Shown here piece by piece: positions 1 to 7,390 of a DNA stretch of 18,791 nt. The notes under the pieces are model-generated. The model was not told where the DNA came from, did no database searches, and saw only the letters and a program-made list of their open reading frames with translations. Position 1 is the stretch's first letter; every line of letters starts with the position of its first letter. Position numbers and translations under genes: made by a program. The DNA is from Candidatus Bathyarchaeota archaeon (lineage in GTDB: Archaea > Thermoproteota > Bathyarchaeia > Bathyarchaeales > DTEX01), in contig PIYH01000016.1 of the NCBI GenBank assembly GCA_003601695.1, positions 1 through 18,791 of the forward strand, in the 5' to 3' direction.

Positions 1-2
1 AT

Positions 3-698
3 GCTGGAATAGACTATGGAGGAGGCTTCTGTCTCTTCAACGATATCGCCATCCTAATTAATGATCTTCGTAGGAGACGAAAGATAAAGCGGGTACTAAT
101 ACTGGATTACGATGTGCATTTCGGAAATGGAACGAGTGACATATACTATTCGGATAGAGACGTGCTCTTCATTTCTCTTCATCAAGATCCCAGAACAATC
201 TATCCGGGGAGAGGCTTCATCCATGAAATAGGCTTCGGGAAAGGAGAGGGATTCAATGTTAATGTTCCACTTCCGATAAGAACTGGTGAAAAGTCTTACC
301 TTTACGCTTTAAAAGAGGTATTTCCGCCATTAGCCAAGGAGTTTAAGCCCGATATAATCATAGCTAATGGGGGAAGCGACGCTCACTTCGCAGATCATCT
401 TGGAAGCCTAGGTTTAACCGCTCGAGGGTTCTTCGAGATCTCTCGAATGATAAGTTCGGTCTCAGAGGAGATCTGTGGAGGAAGAGCCATTCTGCTCATC
501 GGAAGCGGATACAACATTGATGTTTTACCATACTGCTGGTATGCCTTAGCCTTAGGGCTTATAAAAGCGGATGTTAAAGCTGAGGAGATTGAGGATTTTT
601 ATCCTCCTCCGCTACACCCATGGCGGAGACTTGAAGAAGTTAAAAGAATATTGGGTGAGCTAAAGAGTATTCTTAGCGAATACTGGAGCTGCTTCTAG
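3..698 (+). CDS. Histone deacetylase family protein, 3' part (5' end outside window)
   Basis: The reading frame is open from base 3, so the gene begins before the window; 231 residues of the C-terminal part are present. The family removes acetyl groups from lysine or small amines (histone deacetylase / acetoin utilisation / acetylpolyamine amidohydrolase superfamily), using one zinc ion. Visible family motifs, in order, are GGGFCLFNDIA at the window edge, then DYDVHFGNGT, which carries the Asp and His zinc ligands (Asp at bases 111-113 or 105-107, His at 117-119). Next comes NGGSDAHFADHLGSLGLT, with the third zinc-ligand Asp, and finally GSGYNID, with the active-site Tyr. Two positions are off-consensus: Phe after the ligand His, where many members have a second His, and Gly-Ser-Gly-Tyr instead of Gly-Gly-Tyr. 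The N-terminal catalytic His pair lies outside the window. The true substrate cannot be told from sequence. Its stop codon abuts the stop of the convergent hydrolase with no gap. Confidence 0.9.
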   Translation, partial: AGIDYGGGFCLFNDIAILINDLRRRRKIKRVLILDYDVHFGNGTSDIYYSDRDVLFISLHQDPRTIYPGRGFIHEIGFGKGEGFNVNVPLPIRTGEKSYLYALKEVFPPLAKEFKPDIIIANGGSDAHFADHLGSLGLTARGFFEISRMISSVSEEICGGRAILLIGSGYNIDVLPYCWYALALGLIKADVKAEEIEDFYPPPLHPWRRLEEVKRILGELKSILSEYWSCF

Positions 699-1250
699 CT
701 ACTTTACAAGTTCAAGCACCTTCTTGAACTCTTCGGTTCCAGCCCTACGAAGGATCTCATACATCACCATCTCGGTTGAAACTATAAGGGCTCCATGCTG
801 TTTCATTCTTTCAATAGCGATCAACTTGTCCTCGCGCCTACGAGAAGATACGGCGTCATAGACTACGTAGACCTTATAGCCATTCTTCAGAGCTTCAATA
901 GCTGTCTGAGCAACGCATATATGCGTCTCTATCCCTGTTAATACTAGACTCTTCGCATTAGTTTCGAATAGTCTTCTCCTAAAACCCGAAGAAGCCATGC
1001 AGCTGAACTCTATTTTCTCTATCGGCTTAACCCGTAGAAACTTTCTTATCTCTTGGATTGTCGGTCCCAAACCTTTTGGATATTGCTCAGTCGCTATCAC
1101 GGGAATCTCTAGAATCTCAGCGAATTGCAGCAGCTTACAAATATTCTCTGCAAGCCGTTCCTTTCCATCTATCTTTGCAAAGAGCCGTTCTTGAACATCA
1201 ATCACTATGAAAACTGTTCCATCTCTGATCAGAAGAGAACTCTCAGACAT
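699..1250 (-). CDS. Isochorismatase-family cysteine hydrolase (ISOC-like)
   Basis: A 183-residue protein of the isochorismatase / nicotinamidase fold. The catalytic triad expected for the family can be placed: Asp18 in FIVIDVQ, Lys79 in PIEKIEFSC and nucleophile Cys112 in GIETHICVAQTA, which also holds the usual cis-peptide region before the Cys. The stretch TEQYPKGLG (about residues 54-62) is typical of the subgroup containing eukaryotic ISOC1/ISOC2 and many uncharacterised prokaryotic hydrolases rather than of true nicotinamidases. The substrate is therefore unknown. The protein is complete, cytosolic and has no signal peptide. The ATG is preceded by a GGGAG about 11 bases upstream. It is the last gene of the leftward pth2-truD group, about 63 bases after the truD stop, with an 8-bp inverted repeat in between, so it may have its own promoter. 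It ends exactly against the stop codon of the HDAC-family gene. Confidence 0.9.
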   Translation of the reverse strand: MSESSLLIRDGTVFIVIDVQERLFAKIDGKERLAENICKLLQFAEILEIPVIATEQYPKGLGPTIQEIRKFLRVKPIEKIEFSCMASSGFRRRLFETNAKSLVLTGIETHICVAQTAIEALKNGYKVYVVYDAVSSRRREDKLIAIERMKQHGALIVSTEMVMYEILRRAGTEEFKKVLELVK

Positions 1251-1290
1251 ATAACCATCAGCTCCCGGAGACTCTTAGTAACTAAATCCT

Positions 1291-1309
1291 TTAAGAATCT
1301 AATTCTTAA
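1291..1309. repeat. 8-bp perfect inverted repeat downstream of truD
   Basis: TTAAGAAT at 1291-1298 and ATTCTTAA at 1302-1309 form a perfect 8-bp dyad with a 3-base spacer. It starts four bases past the truD stop codon and lies about 40 bases before the isochorismatase-family start. It could be a weak hairpin ending the truD transcript, or a promoter/operator element for the next gene. The A/T-rich composition makes a chance origin possible. Confidence 0.4.
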
Positions 1310-1313
1310 GTTC

Positions 1314-1769
1314 TCAGAATCCAGAAGAGACGGGGTTTTCTGGCTTCATGAATTCTCTGAGGACAACCGTTGCGTATGATCCTTTATGAAGCATGAATCT
1401 AAATCTGACGATTGCTTTATCATCAGGCTTGGTCTTGAACCTAAAATTCATAATTGGAGCCAGAGCTCTCCTCAACCTGCCGCTCACACCGCACTCCGGC
1501 ATCTTTTCCATCTTGAAGTCTTGAGGCTGAACGTCCTCCCGCTCAAGGATTTCCCTCTCAATCTCTCCTTGAATTCCACCGGAAAGTTTCTGATTGAAGC
1601 CTATCACAGGTAAGGCTAAAGCCATCTTTCCACTCTTGATTTCCGATGAAACCGAGCCTACATCTTTCTCATTTATAATGATGAAACTCCTTCCGGGCAG
1701 ACCGTTATCTCCTATCCTAAGAGCGTAGTCTCCCTTCTGAACATCGTTTAAGGGTATTCCTCTTTTCAT
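1314..1769 (-). pseudogene. truD: TruD tRNA pseudouridine synthase, C-terminal fragment (frameshifted)
   Basis: This 151-codon frame encodes the C-terminal third of archaeal TruD (COG0585), which makes pseudouridine 13 in tRNA. It covers the end of the TRUD insertion domain and the last strands of the catalytic domain (MKRGIPLNDVQKGDYALR through LHKGSYATVVLREFMKP). In the same frame upstream of its ATG the DNA still encodes the expected join, RRLFIQAYQSYLFNRFLSER, which is the conserved motif normally running straight into this part. The two parts are thus one broken gene, not two genes. The ATG of this frame overlaps the stop of the N-terminal frame as ATGA, so re-initiation could in principle make a separate C-terminal peptide, but that peptide would lack the HAYQSYLFN-type motif. 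No residue loss is visible in the fragment itself, which suggests a recent mutation or a sequencing/assembly error. Confidence 0.85.
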
Positions 1770-2659
1770 TCTCTCGCTGAGAAATCTATTGAAAAGGTAT
1801 GATTGATAAGCCTGGATGAAGAGTCTGCGAAGATGAGTCTGCGGAAGGCACCAAGAAAGTCTCTCGGATACTTTGAGAGATACATCAACATTAGTCTCTC
1901 ATAGAAGAGGCTTCTCGGAAATCTTTTCAAGGCGGAGTTGAAATCCACACTTTCTCGGAGATAGATGCGGGCGCTTCTGGCACGGGGAGACTCATATATA
2001 CTTAGCTCCGAAAGGAAGATCATAGCAGCCTCCTCGAATTTCTCCTTTAGCAAAAGTTTTCCAATGGTATGAGATAAGGGTCTAACGGTGCCAAATCGCT
2101 GATGACCGAAAAAGTTCGGAACTCCGCCAAGACGCATAAGCTCCCGTGATGTTTCAAGAATCATCTCTTGAGTCTCTGAGCATTCATGCGGAATATTCCT
2201 TACAGTTATATCAAATCTGTTCCCTAACAGAATCCCCGGCGTTATCTTCTCCTCAGAGAAACGCATCGGTACTAGGCGGATTTCTCCAAGATCTACATTC
2301 ATCTTCTCCGGAGTAACAGCTCCCACGCTTACGTGCTGGGCAGTTATGGCGCGTGCATCCTTTATACCCGCAGCCCCAATCATCTCAGGGCTCACATTTA
2401 CTCGTCTAGCAACACGCTCTATGGCTGAAAGCGTGTCTATCCCCTTCTTGATCAGTATGCATATGAGGTATCTCCCTCGCTTAGAGAAATCATGCATCTC
2501 TTCTTTGAGGCGTAGAGTAGCTTCCGACCCGTCAAGCAAGATCTCCTCAACTATGAAGTCTTCAAATCTCGAACGTATTCTACCGCCTACACCGGGAGTT
2601 GTTGAGGCATACACTTCCATGCCAAGCTTGATATCGAGCGGTGAAGCCCGGAGAGTCAT
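1766..2659 (-). pseudogene. truD: TruD tRNA pseudouridine synthase, N-terminal fragment (frameshifted)
   Basis: Residues 1-275 of this 297-codon frame are normal archaeal TruD. TPGVGGRIRSRFEDFIVEEI is near the N terminus. GAAGIKDARAITAQ carries the catalytic Asp101. NFFGHQRFGTVRPLSHTIGK is the conserved RNA-binding loop at the start of the TRUD domain. From residue 276 on, the sequence (IFADSSSRLINHTF...) has no TruD character, because the reading frame was lost at a 14-bp duplication at 1816-1843. Removing 14 bases restores a continuous 443-residue TruD, the normal archaeal length. A -1 ribosomal shift would also restore it, though with about five extra residues. The ATG has a strong SD (GGAGGGAT, 5-9 bases upstream) and sits 17 bases after the pth2 stop, so the two genes form an operon. 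Either a pseudogene, a split enzyme, or a sequence error. Confidence 0.88.
1816..1843. repeat. 14-bp imperfect tandem duplication that breaks truD
   Basis: Two adjacent 14-mers, 1816-1829 (ATGAAGAGTCTGCG) and 1830-1843 (AAGATGAGTCTGCG), share their last nine bases exactly (GAGTCTGCG). On the coding strand this is CGCAGACTC repeated 14 bases apart. Deleting one unit gives an uninterrupted TruD frame through the conserved QAYQSYLFN motif. The copies differ outside the nine-base core, so a simple perfect slip followed by mutation, or an assembly artefact, would both fit. Confidence 0.75.
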
Positions 2660-2676
2660 CTTATCCCTCCAGAAAA

Positions 2677-3060
2677 TCAGTAAAGAGGAAGGTTGCCCGT
2701 GATCTTGTTAATAGTCTCCTCCGGAGCGGGTCCTATCCCCAATGCAGTGACCGTTCCGGGCGGAAGCTCAGTTAAGCCCATATCGGAGATCAATGCCAAT
2801 GGAATACCAGCGTTTCTCGCTTCCTTCTCCTTTTCGAGAAGTTCACGTTTAGACTTCACCTTCAGAATTATCTTCCGCTGTCCTTCATTCATCCACATCC
2901 TCCACCATGAAGGCTTCTTCTCCCTTGCCCTTTCAGATGCCGATATGGATGCGTGGCATGCTTGAGCTATCGCCTTTCCACAGCTCATATTCAAATCAGT
3001 TCTCAGCACTATTACTTGTTTGAAGTGGAACGTCGAGTTTTTCTCAGCAGATGAGTCCAT
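2677..3060 (-). CDS. pth2: Peptidyl-tRNA hydrolase, archaeal/eukaryotic type (Pth2)
   Basis: A 127-residue protein matching the full Pth2 family, which cleaves the ester bond of peptidyl-tRNA to recycle tRNA stalled during translation; it acts in the cytosol and is unrelated to bacterial Pth. Family landmarks are KQVIVLRTDLNMSCGKAIAQACHAS near the N terminus (with the conserved Gly-Lys and the Gln-Ala-Cys-His-Ala stretch), then WMNEGQRKIILKVKS, the central ISDMGLTELPPGTVTALGIGPAP, and the C-terminal ITGNLPLY. The ten residues before FKQVIVLR are a variable tail, so the exact start is less certain. It is the first gene of a leftward group with truD 17 bases downstream; both act on tRNA. No clear SD precedes the ATG, so the transcript may be leaderless. 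Confidence 0.95.
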   Translation of the reverse strand: MDSSAEKNSTFHFKQVIVLRTDLNMSCGKAIAQACHASISASERAREKKPSWWRMWMNEGQRKIILKVKSKRELLEKEKEARNAGIPLALISDMGLTELPPGTVTALGIGPAPEETINKITGNLPLY

Positions 3061-3299
3061 GAGTCACTCACAATCCTAATAGTTAAGCCGCCTCTAAAAT
3101 TTTCCTATAATTCCTTAAATGGGCCATCTGGAAAGAATCTGGATTCCCCTGGAAATCATTTTCGTATATACATGCATGTTAGAAACAGATATTTGCATCC
3201 TACGGAAAGACAAGTCTGATTTCAAAACGGTGGATTACACGATTAATGTATGCGTATAAAAAAGTTAATAACATTCTCTGGAGGTTTAAACCTTAAAGG
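3061..3299. other. Intergenic region between divergent pth2 and the DUF2096-like gene
   Basis: This 239-base non-coding stretch separates divergent transcription units. It must hold both promoters. On the plus side a TATA-like box (GTATAAAAAA, near 3254-3263) is followed by GGAGGT at 3280-3285 before the ATG at 3300. Near the middle there is a 10-bp perfect palindrome, ACATGCATGT (3170-3179), and a short GAATC-GATTC dyad (3136-3147). No tRNA, ORF of note or repeat array is visible. Confidence 0.5.
3254..3263 (+). promoter_or_regulatory. Probable TATA box of the DUF2096-smc-scpAB operon
   Basis: GTATAAAAAA is the best TATA-like string upstream of the first gene of the condensin operon. Its spacing of about 40 bases from the ATG allows a short leader containing the GGAGGT Shine-Dalgarno. 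No other TATA-like element is obvious before smc, scpA or scpB, so this probably drives all four genes. Confidence 0.5.
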
Positions 3300-3812
3300 A
3301 TGTGCACAAAACTGGATTACTACGCCTCGTGGAAGTTGATGGCGGATCTAATAATCGATCTTAAGGGAGCGAATGTGGAAATTCCGTCTCAAGTAATGAC
3401 TGAGTTGTATTCATTAAAGATGCTGATAGAGATCTCTAAGGTGGAAGGATCTAGCTCAGACGTGATTAGAAGAATTAAGGAATGTTTGAGCATCCTTGAA
3501 TCTTACCCTGTGCCCATTACATGTGAAAGATTCGGAGATAAATACATCAAAATATTGATGAGAATTTCGGAGGCGAGGAAGAAGATATGGGTTAAATTGG
3601 AGGAAAGGTTTTTATCAGGGATTCCGCGCGGTAGGCATTGGGTCTGTGCTAAACTGACTGAAGACGTTTCTCTAGACCCTATGAAGCGTATATATTCGGA
3701 TCTTAAGCTTAATCATAAAATCCGAGAAAGTGACTTTCTTCCCCTCTATGAGATGGGATGCGGATCAAAAGTTTGTAAAGAAAATGAAGGAGGTCTTAGC
3801 AGGATTTACTGA
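3300..3812 (+). CDS. DUF2096-like archaeal protein, function unknown
   Basis: A 170-residue soluble protein that resembles the archaeal family DUF2096. That assignment is from recall of the pattern: an N-terminal helical part with a WKLMADLIIDLKG start and EIPSQVMTELYSLKMLIEIS, and a C-terminal part with the IPRGRHWVCAKLTEDVSLD segment. It has no signal peptide, no membrane helix and no motif that names a reaction. Six Cys are present (residues 2, 63, 76, 117, 154, 159 approximately), but they do not form a recognisable zinc site. The ATG is preceded by GGAGGT about 14 bases upstream. The stop lies only 26 bases before the smc start on the same strand, and no promoter is visible in between. 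It is therefore probably co-transcribed with SMC-ScpA-ScpB, which hints at a chromosome-related or growth-linked role; that is inference only. Confidence 0.75.
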   Translation: MCTKLDYYASWKLMADLIIDLKGANVEIPSQVMTELYSLKMLIEISKVEGSSSDVIRRIKECLSILESYPVPITCERFGDKYIKILMRISEARKKIWVKLEERFLSGIPRGRHWVCAKLTEDVSLDPMKRIYSDLKLNHKIRESDFLPLYEMGCGSKVCKENEGGLSRIY

Positions 3813-3838
3813 TGAATGAGCGCGGGTCATGAGGGGAT

Positions 3839-6800
3839 GTGAAAAGATTGCCGTTTATAAAGAAGATTGAAGTTAATGGATTCAAGACTTTCAGTAAAAA
3901 GACAACCTTGGTATTTGATAAGGGCTTCACCGTGATCACAGGACCTAATGGAAGCGGAAAGACGAATATTATAGATGCTGTTCTCTTCGCACTTGGAGAG
4001 ATGAGCGCCCGAAAACTTCGAGCGACAAACTTTTCAAGTCTCATTTTTAATGGAGGACTGAACTCTAACTCTAGAAAAAAAGCAAAAGTTGTGATTCGAT
4101 TTGATAACTCTGATGGCCGCCTACCCATAGATGCAAAGACGGTTACTGTATCTCGGGAGATAGATCAGAATGGTTATAGCACCTATCGAATAAATGGAAG
4201 AAGAGTCTCCAGATCCTACGCGCTGGAAGTCCTTTCCATGGGCGGAATAACGCCTAATGGACATAATGTGATCTTGCAGGGAACGCTTACAAGGCTTGCA
4301 GAGATCTCATCGCATGAAAGGAGGAAGATGATCGAGGACATAATAGGTATAGCTCAATACGACCGAGAGAAAGCCGAGGCGCAGGAGAAGCTCGAAGCCG
4401 CTAACATAGCCATAAAGACGGCGATGGGGCGAGTGGGAGAAGTTCAGAAGAGAATCGAGTCTTTAGAAAGGGAGAGAAATGACCTAATACGCTACAATTT
4501 AATTCAGAAAGAGATAAATCGTCTCGAGGCGGTCAAGCTCTCTAGGAGAATAAGCGAAAGCCAGAGAAGAATCAAGGGATTATCCGAGAAGATACATAGC
4601 TTAGAGGGAAAGCTGGAGAGTCTGAGAAGGAGACGGGACGATCTCAGATCCAGGAGACACCAGATAGATTCTATCCTCAGAAAGTATGGCATCGAGCAGT
4701 CAAGGGAGAAGCGGAATCAGATTCTCCAGATACAGGTAAGAATAGGAGAGCTTAGATCGAGGCTGAGTGAGTTAAGCAGTAAGATAAAGAGTGGAGAGTC
4801 TCTTCTTAACGATCTCGGAAAGGCGAGAATAGAATATGAGAGTCAAATAGAGGATTTGAGAAAGAAGATAATTGAATCCGAGAATAGGGTTAAGCATCTT
4901 ATCTCTGAACGAAATTTCCTTCTCAAGGAGGTATCCGATAAACAGTCGATGTATAACGCGTTAAATGAGGAGATAGATGGGGAAAGATCTAGACTCGAGG
5001 AGAGGAATAGGGAGATCGAAGAGAACGAGAAGATTCTGGAGCGGATACGCGCTAAAGCAATGAATCTTAGAAGCTTAGAGGCAAAGAGCAAGTCTAGAAT
5101 AGAAGTTCATTCTGAGAGACTTAAAAATCTGGAGAAAAAGAGGAAAGAGCTAAAGTTCTCCCTTAAAAGACTCGAAGAAGCGCTGAAGAATCTTCAAAAT
5201 CTACAGAAGGAGCAGGAAGCCCGACTTGGCTCTCTGAAGGACTCTCTGCTTCGAAGAACTAAAAGAAAAAGCATTCTGGAAGCTCGAATCAAAGAGGCGG
5301 GTAAAGTAGAGGAGATTGCCCGAGAGGCGGTTATAGAATTTAAGGCAAGGAGAGAACTCGTTGAGAAATTCAATACTGAAGAACGGTCGCTCAGATACAT
5401 TGAGGAGCTCAGTGAAGAAGGGCTAATAAAAGGGGTTCATGGTAGACTTAGAGACTTTATAGAGATTCCGAGAAGGTATAGGAGAGCTGCAGAGGCAGCT
5501 GCCTCTGGATGGCTTAATTCATTAGTAGTTGATGATATGGATGCGGCGTTCATGTGCGTGGAGATGCTTAAGAAGACGAAGCTCGGGCGGGTGAAAATAA
5601 TCCCTCTGAGCGGGCTGTCCATAAAGAGGCGAAGCGGTCTCCCAAGAGGCAGTGGGATCCTAGGATTAGTTTTAAACTTCGTAAAGTATGATGAAAAGTA
5701 TGCTCCAGCAGCATTCTTCGTTCTGGGAGATACCTTGCTCGTTACAGATGAAAGAGCAGCTCTTAGAGCCTCCCGTATGGGATTCCGCTCGGTCACTCTC
5801 TCTGGGGATATCTTCGAAGCAGGCGGAGGAGTTGAAAGCGGCTTTTACCGCGCACCCTTAGATTTTTCTTCATTTGTCCCTAAGGAATCCTCAATCAGAG
5901 CGCTTGAGAAAGCTGTTGACGCCTTGAGAAAGCTCTTAGGCATTAGAGATGGGCACGTTAAAGAACTCGAAGAGGAGATCGCTGAAACTCAAGCTGAGAT
6001 CGCGGAGCTATCGAAAGCAATGGGCAAGCTTGGAAGCGAGATTGAACGTGTTCGAAGAAGCATCCATGAGACTAGAGCAAATCTAAGCACGGCTGAGAAC
6101 GGCTTAAAACATATTCGCGACATACTTCAAAAAGAGGAGGTTGCGCTTAAGGATTATGAGAAGAGATTACGTGAGTTATCGGAAAAGGAAGATGAAATAC
6201 AGCAAAGACTTTCAGATATAAAGAAGAAGATAAATCTATCTGATCTCCAAGAAAGGGATAAACAGCGTGTAGAGATAAGCAAAGTTCTCGTTGGACTTAA
6301 GGAGAAGGTAAGCGTCATCGAAGCTGACATCTCATCCTTAAAGTCAAGGATTGATACATTTAGAGAAGAGCTCAGAAGAGTTATCTCCAGAAGAGATGCG
6401 GCCATAACGCGGATTTCATTGCTAGAGAAGGAGATTAAGCAAGCACGTGAAGAACAGGAGCAGTTTCAAGCTGAGATTGCAGGGTTAGAAAATGAAAAGA
6501 AGACTCTATCAGATTTTCTATCGAGTGCAGAGAAGAACGCTGAGAAATTTACTATCCAGATCGATAAGATAGATGGAGAGCTGCGGATTCTTGAGGAGGA
6601 ATATGAGAAGGTCGATGTGCTCCTCGATGAAGCTAGATTGAATCTTCAAACCTTAAGTCTACAACTGAAAAGGGATATGGATCATCTCAGAAGCTTAGGA
6701 TATGATGAGCCTCTGCCCAGCGATTCAATAGATGTCAGTAGGTTTGATGAGACCTTAAAGATAATGAAGTCGGAGTTGAAGCATATCGGAGCCGTGAATC

Positions 6801-7390
6801 AGCTAGCCTCTAAGCAGTACGATGAGCAAATCTCAAGGTACAAGGAGCTCTCAATACGCATGAATGAGCTGGAAAAAGAAAAGATGGCGATAATCAAGTT
6901 TATCGAGGAGATTGAAGAGAAGAAGTATAGAGTCTTCATGAATGCTTTCAACAAAATCAATGAGAGACTTGATAAATACTTCTCCAAGCTTACTGGCGGA
7001 GGAAACGCGGCTCTTAAGCTTGAGAACCCAAACAATCCATTCTCTGGAGGAGTTGATATGGTTGTTCAATTCGTAGGCAAGCCGCCGATCCTCGTAAGCG
7101 GAGCCAGTAGCGGAGAAAGATCAGTAGCAGCCGTAGCTTTTCTTTTTGCTCTTCAAGAATTCACGCCGGCATCCTTCTATCTCTTCGATGAGATAGATGC
7201 TCATCTAGACGCCTTCCATGTTGAGAGGTTGGGTGAACTACTAGCTGAAGAGTCAGATAAGGCTCAATTCATAGTTGTGACATTGAAGCCGGAGATGGTG
7301 AGTAAAGCCGATCGAATATACGGCGTATATGGGCGGGATGGAATATCATATGTTGTATCTACGACATTCAAGGAGGAGCCTGCCCAGTGA
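3839..7390 (+). CDS. smc: Chromosome segregation ATPase SMC
   Basis: A full-length SMC of 1183 residues, the ATPase of the prokaryotic condensin that loops and compacts DNA. Domain order: N-terminal ATPase half with Walker A GPNGSGKT (residues 35-42) and the ILQG region; coiled coil from about 165 to 520; hinge about 525-680 with the Gly-rich turn AGGGVESG; return coiled coil to about 1000; C-terminal ATPase half with Walker B FYLFDEIDAHLD (Asp1117, Glu1118). The ABC signature is unusual: residues 1089-1093 read ASSGE where SMC proteins usually have LSGGE, although Ser1090, Gly1092 and Glu1093 keep the key positions. The listed start is GTG, only two bases after GAGGGG. A TTG at 3848 has a better SD spacing of 11 and would give LPFIKKIEVNGF, closer to the usual SMC N terminus. 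The stop overlaps the scpA start as GTGA. Confidence 0.97.
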   Translation: MKRLPFIKKIEVNGFKTFSKKTTLVFDKGFTVITGPNGSGKTNIIDAVLFALGEMSARKLRATNFSSLIFNGGLNSNSRKKAKVVIRFDNSDGRLPIDAKTVTVSREIDQNGYSTYRINGRRVSRSYALEVLSMGGITPNGHNVILQGTLTRLAEISSHERRKMIEDIIGIAQYDREKAEAQEKLEAANIAIKTAMGRVGEVQKRIESLERERNDLIRYNLIQKEINRLEAVKLSRRISESQRRIKGLSEKIHSLEGKLESLRRRRDDLRSRRHQIDSILRKYGIEQSREKRNQILQIQVRIGELRSRLSELSSKIKSGESLLNDLGKARIEYESQIEDLRKKIIESENRVKHLISERNFLLKEVSDKQSMYNALNEEIDGERSRLEERNREIEENEKILERIRAKAMNLRSLEAKSKSRIEVHSERLKNLEKKRKELKFSLKRLEEALKNLQNLQKEQEARLGSLKDSLLRRTKRKSILEARIKEAGKVEEIAREAVIEFKARRELVEKFNTEERSLRYIEELSEEGLIKGVHGRLRDFIEIPRRYRRAAEAAASGWLNSLVVDDMDAAFMCVEMLKKTKLGRVKIIPLSGLSIKRRSGLPRGSGILGLVLNFVKYDEKYAPAAFFVLGDTLLVTDERAALRASRMGFRSVTLSGDIFEAGGGVESGFYRAPLDFSSFVPKESSIRALEKAVDALRKLLGIRDGHVKELEEEIAETQAEIAELSKAMGKLGSEIERVRRSIHETRANLSTAENGLKHIRDILQKEEVALKDYEKRLRELSEKEDEIQQRLSDIKKKINLSDLQERDKQRVEISKVLVGLKEKVSVIEADISSLKSRIDTFREELRRVISRRDAAITRISLLEKEIKQAREEQEQFQAEIAGLENEKKTLSDFLSSAEKNAEKFTIQIDKIDGELRILEEEYEKVDVLLDEARLNLQTLSLQLKRDMDHLRSLGYDEPLPSDSIDVSRFDETLKIMKSELKHIGAVNQLASKQYDEQISRYKELSIRMNELEKEKMAIIKFIEEIEEKKYRVFMNAFNKINERLDKYFSKLTGGGNAALKLENPNNPFSGGVDMVVQFVGKPPILVSGASSGERSVAAVAFLFALQEFTPASFYLFDEIDAHLDAFHVERLGELLAEESDKAQFIVVTLKPEMVSKADRIYGVYGRDGISYVVSTTFKEEPAQ

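Noticed and set aside
1125..1613. Plus-strand frames over the isochorismatase-family and truD genes (84 and 75 codons)
   Set aside because: They are antisense shadows of clear genes, with no family pattern and no SD or promoter of their own.
1766..1843. Programmed -1 frameshifting site in truD
   Set aside because: No X-XXY-YYZ heptamer or strong downstream structure is visible; the tandem duplication explains the shift more simply.
3170..3179. ACATGCATGT palindrome as an operator
   Set aside because: A single 10-bp palindrome in a 239-base gap is weak; no second copy or known regulator motif was seen, so it is only mentioned in the gap entry.
3061..3299. tRNA, small RNA or riboswitch in the longest gap
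   Set aside because: No GGTTCGAATCC-type T-loop, no cloverleaf and no C/D box pair were seen; only promoter-like strings and short palindromes.
6799..7069. Two minus-strand frames opposite the SMC C-terminal region
   Set aside because: The Ser/Leu-rich composition is what the antisense of Glu/Lys-rich coiled coil gives; SMC itself is unmistakable.
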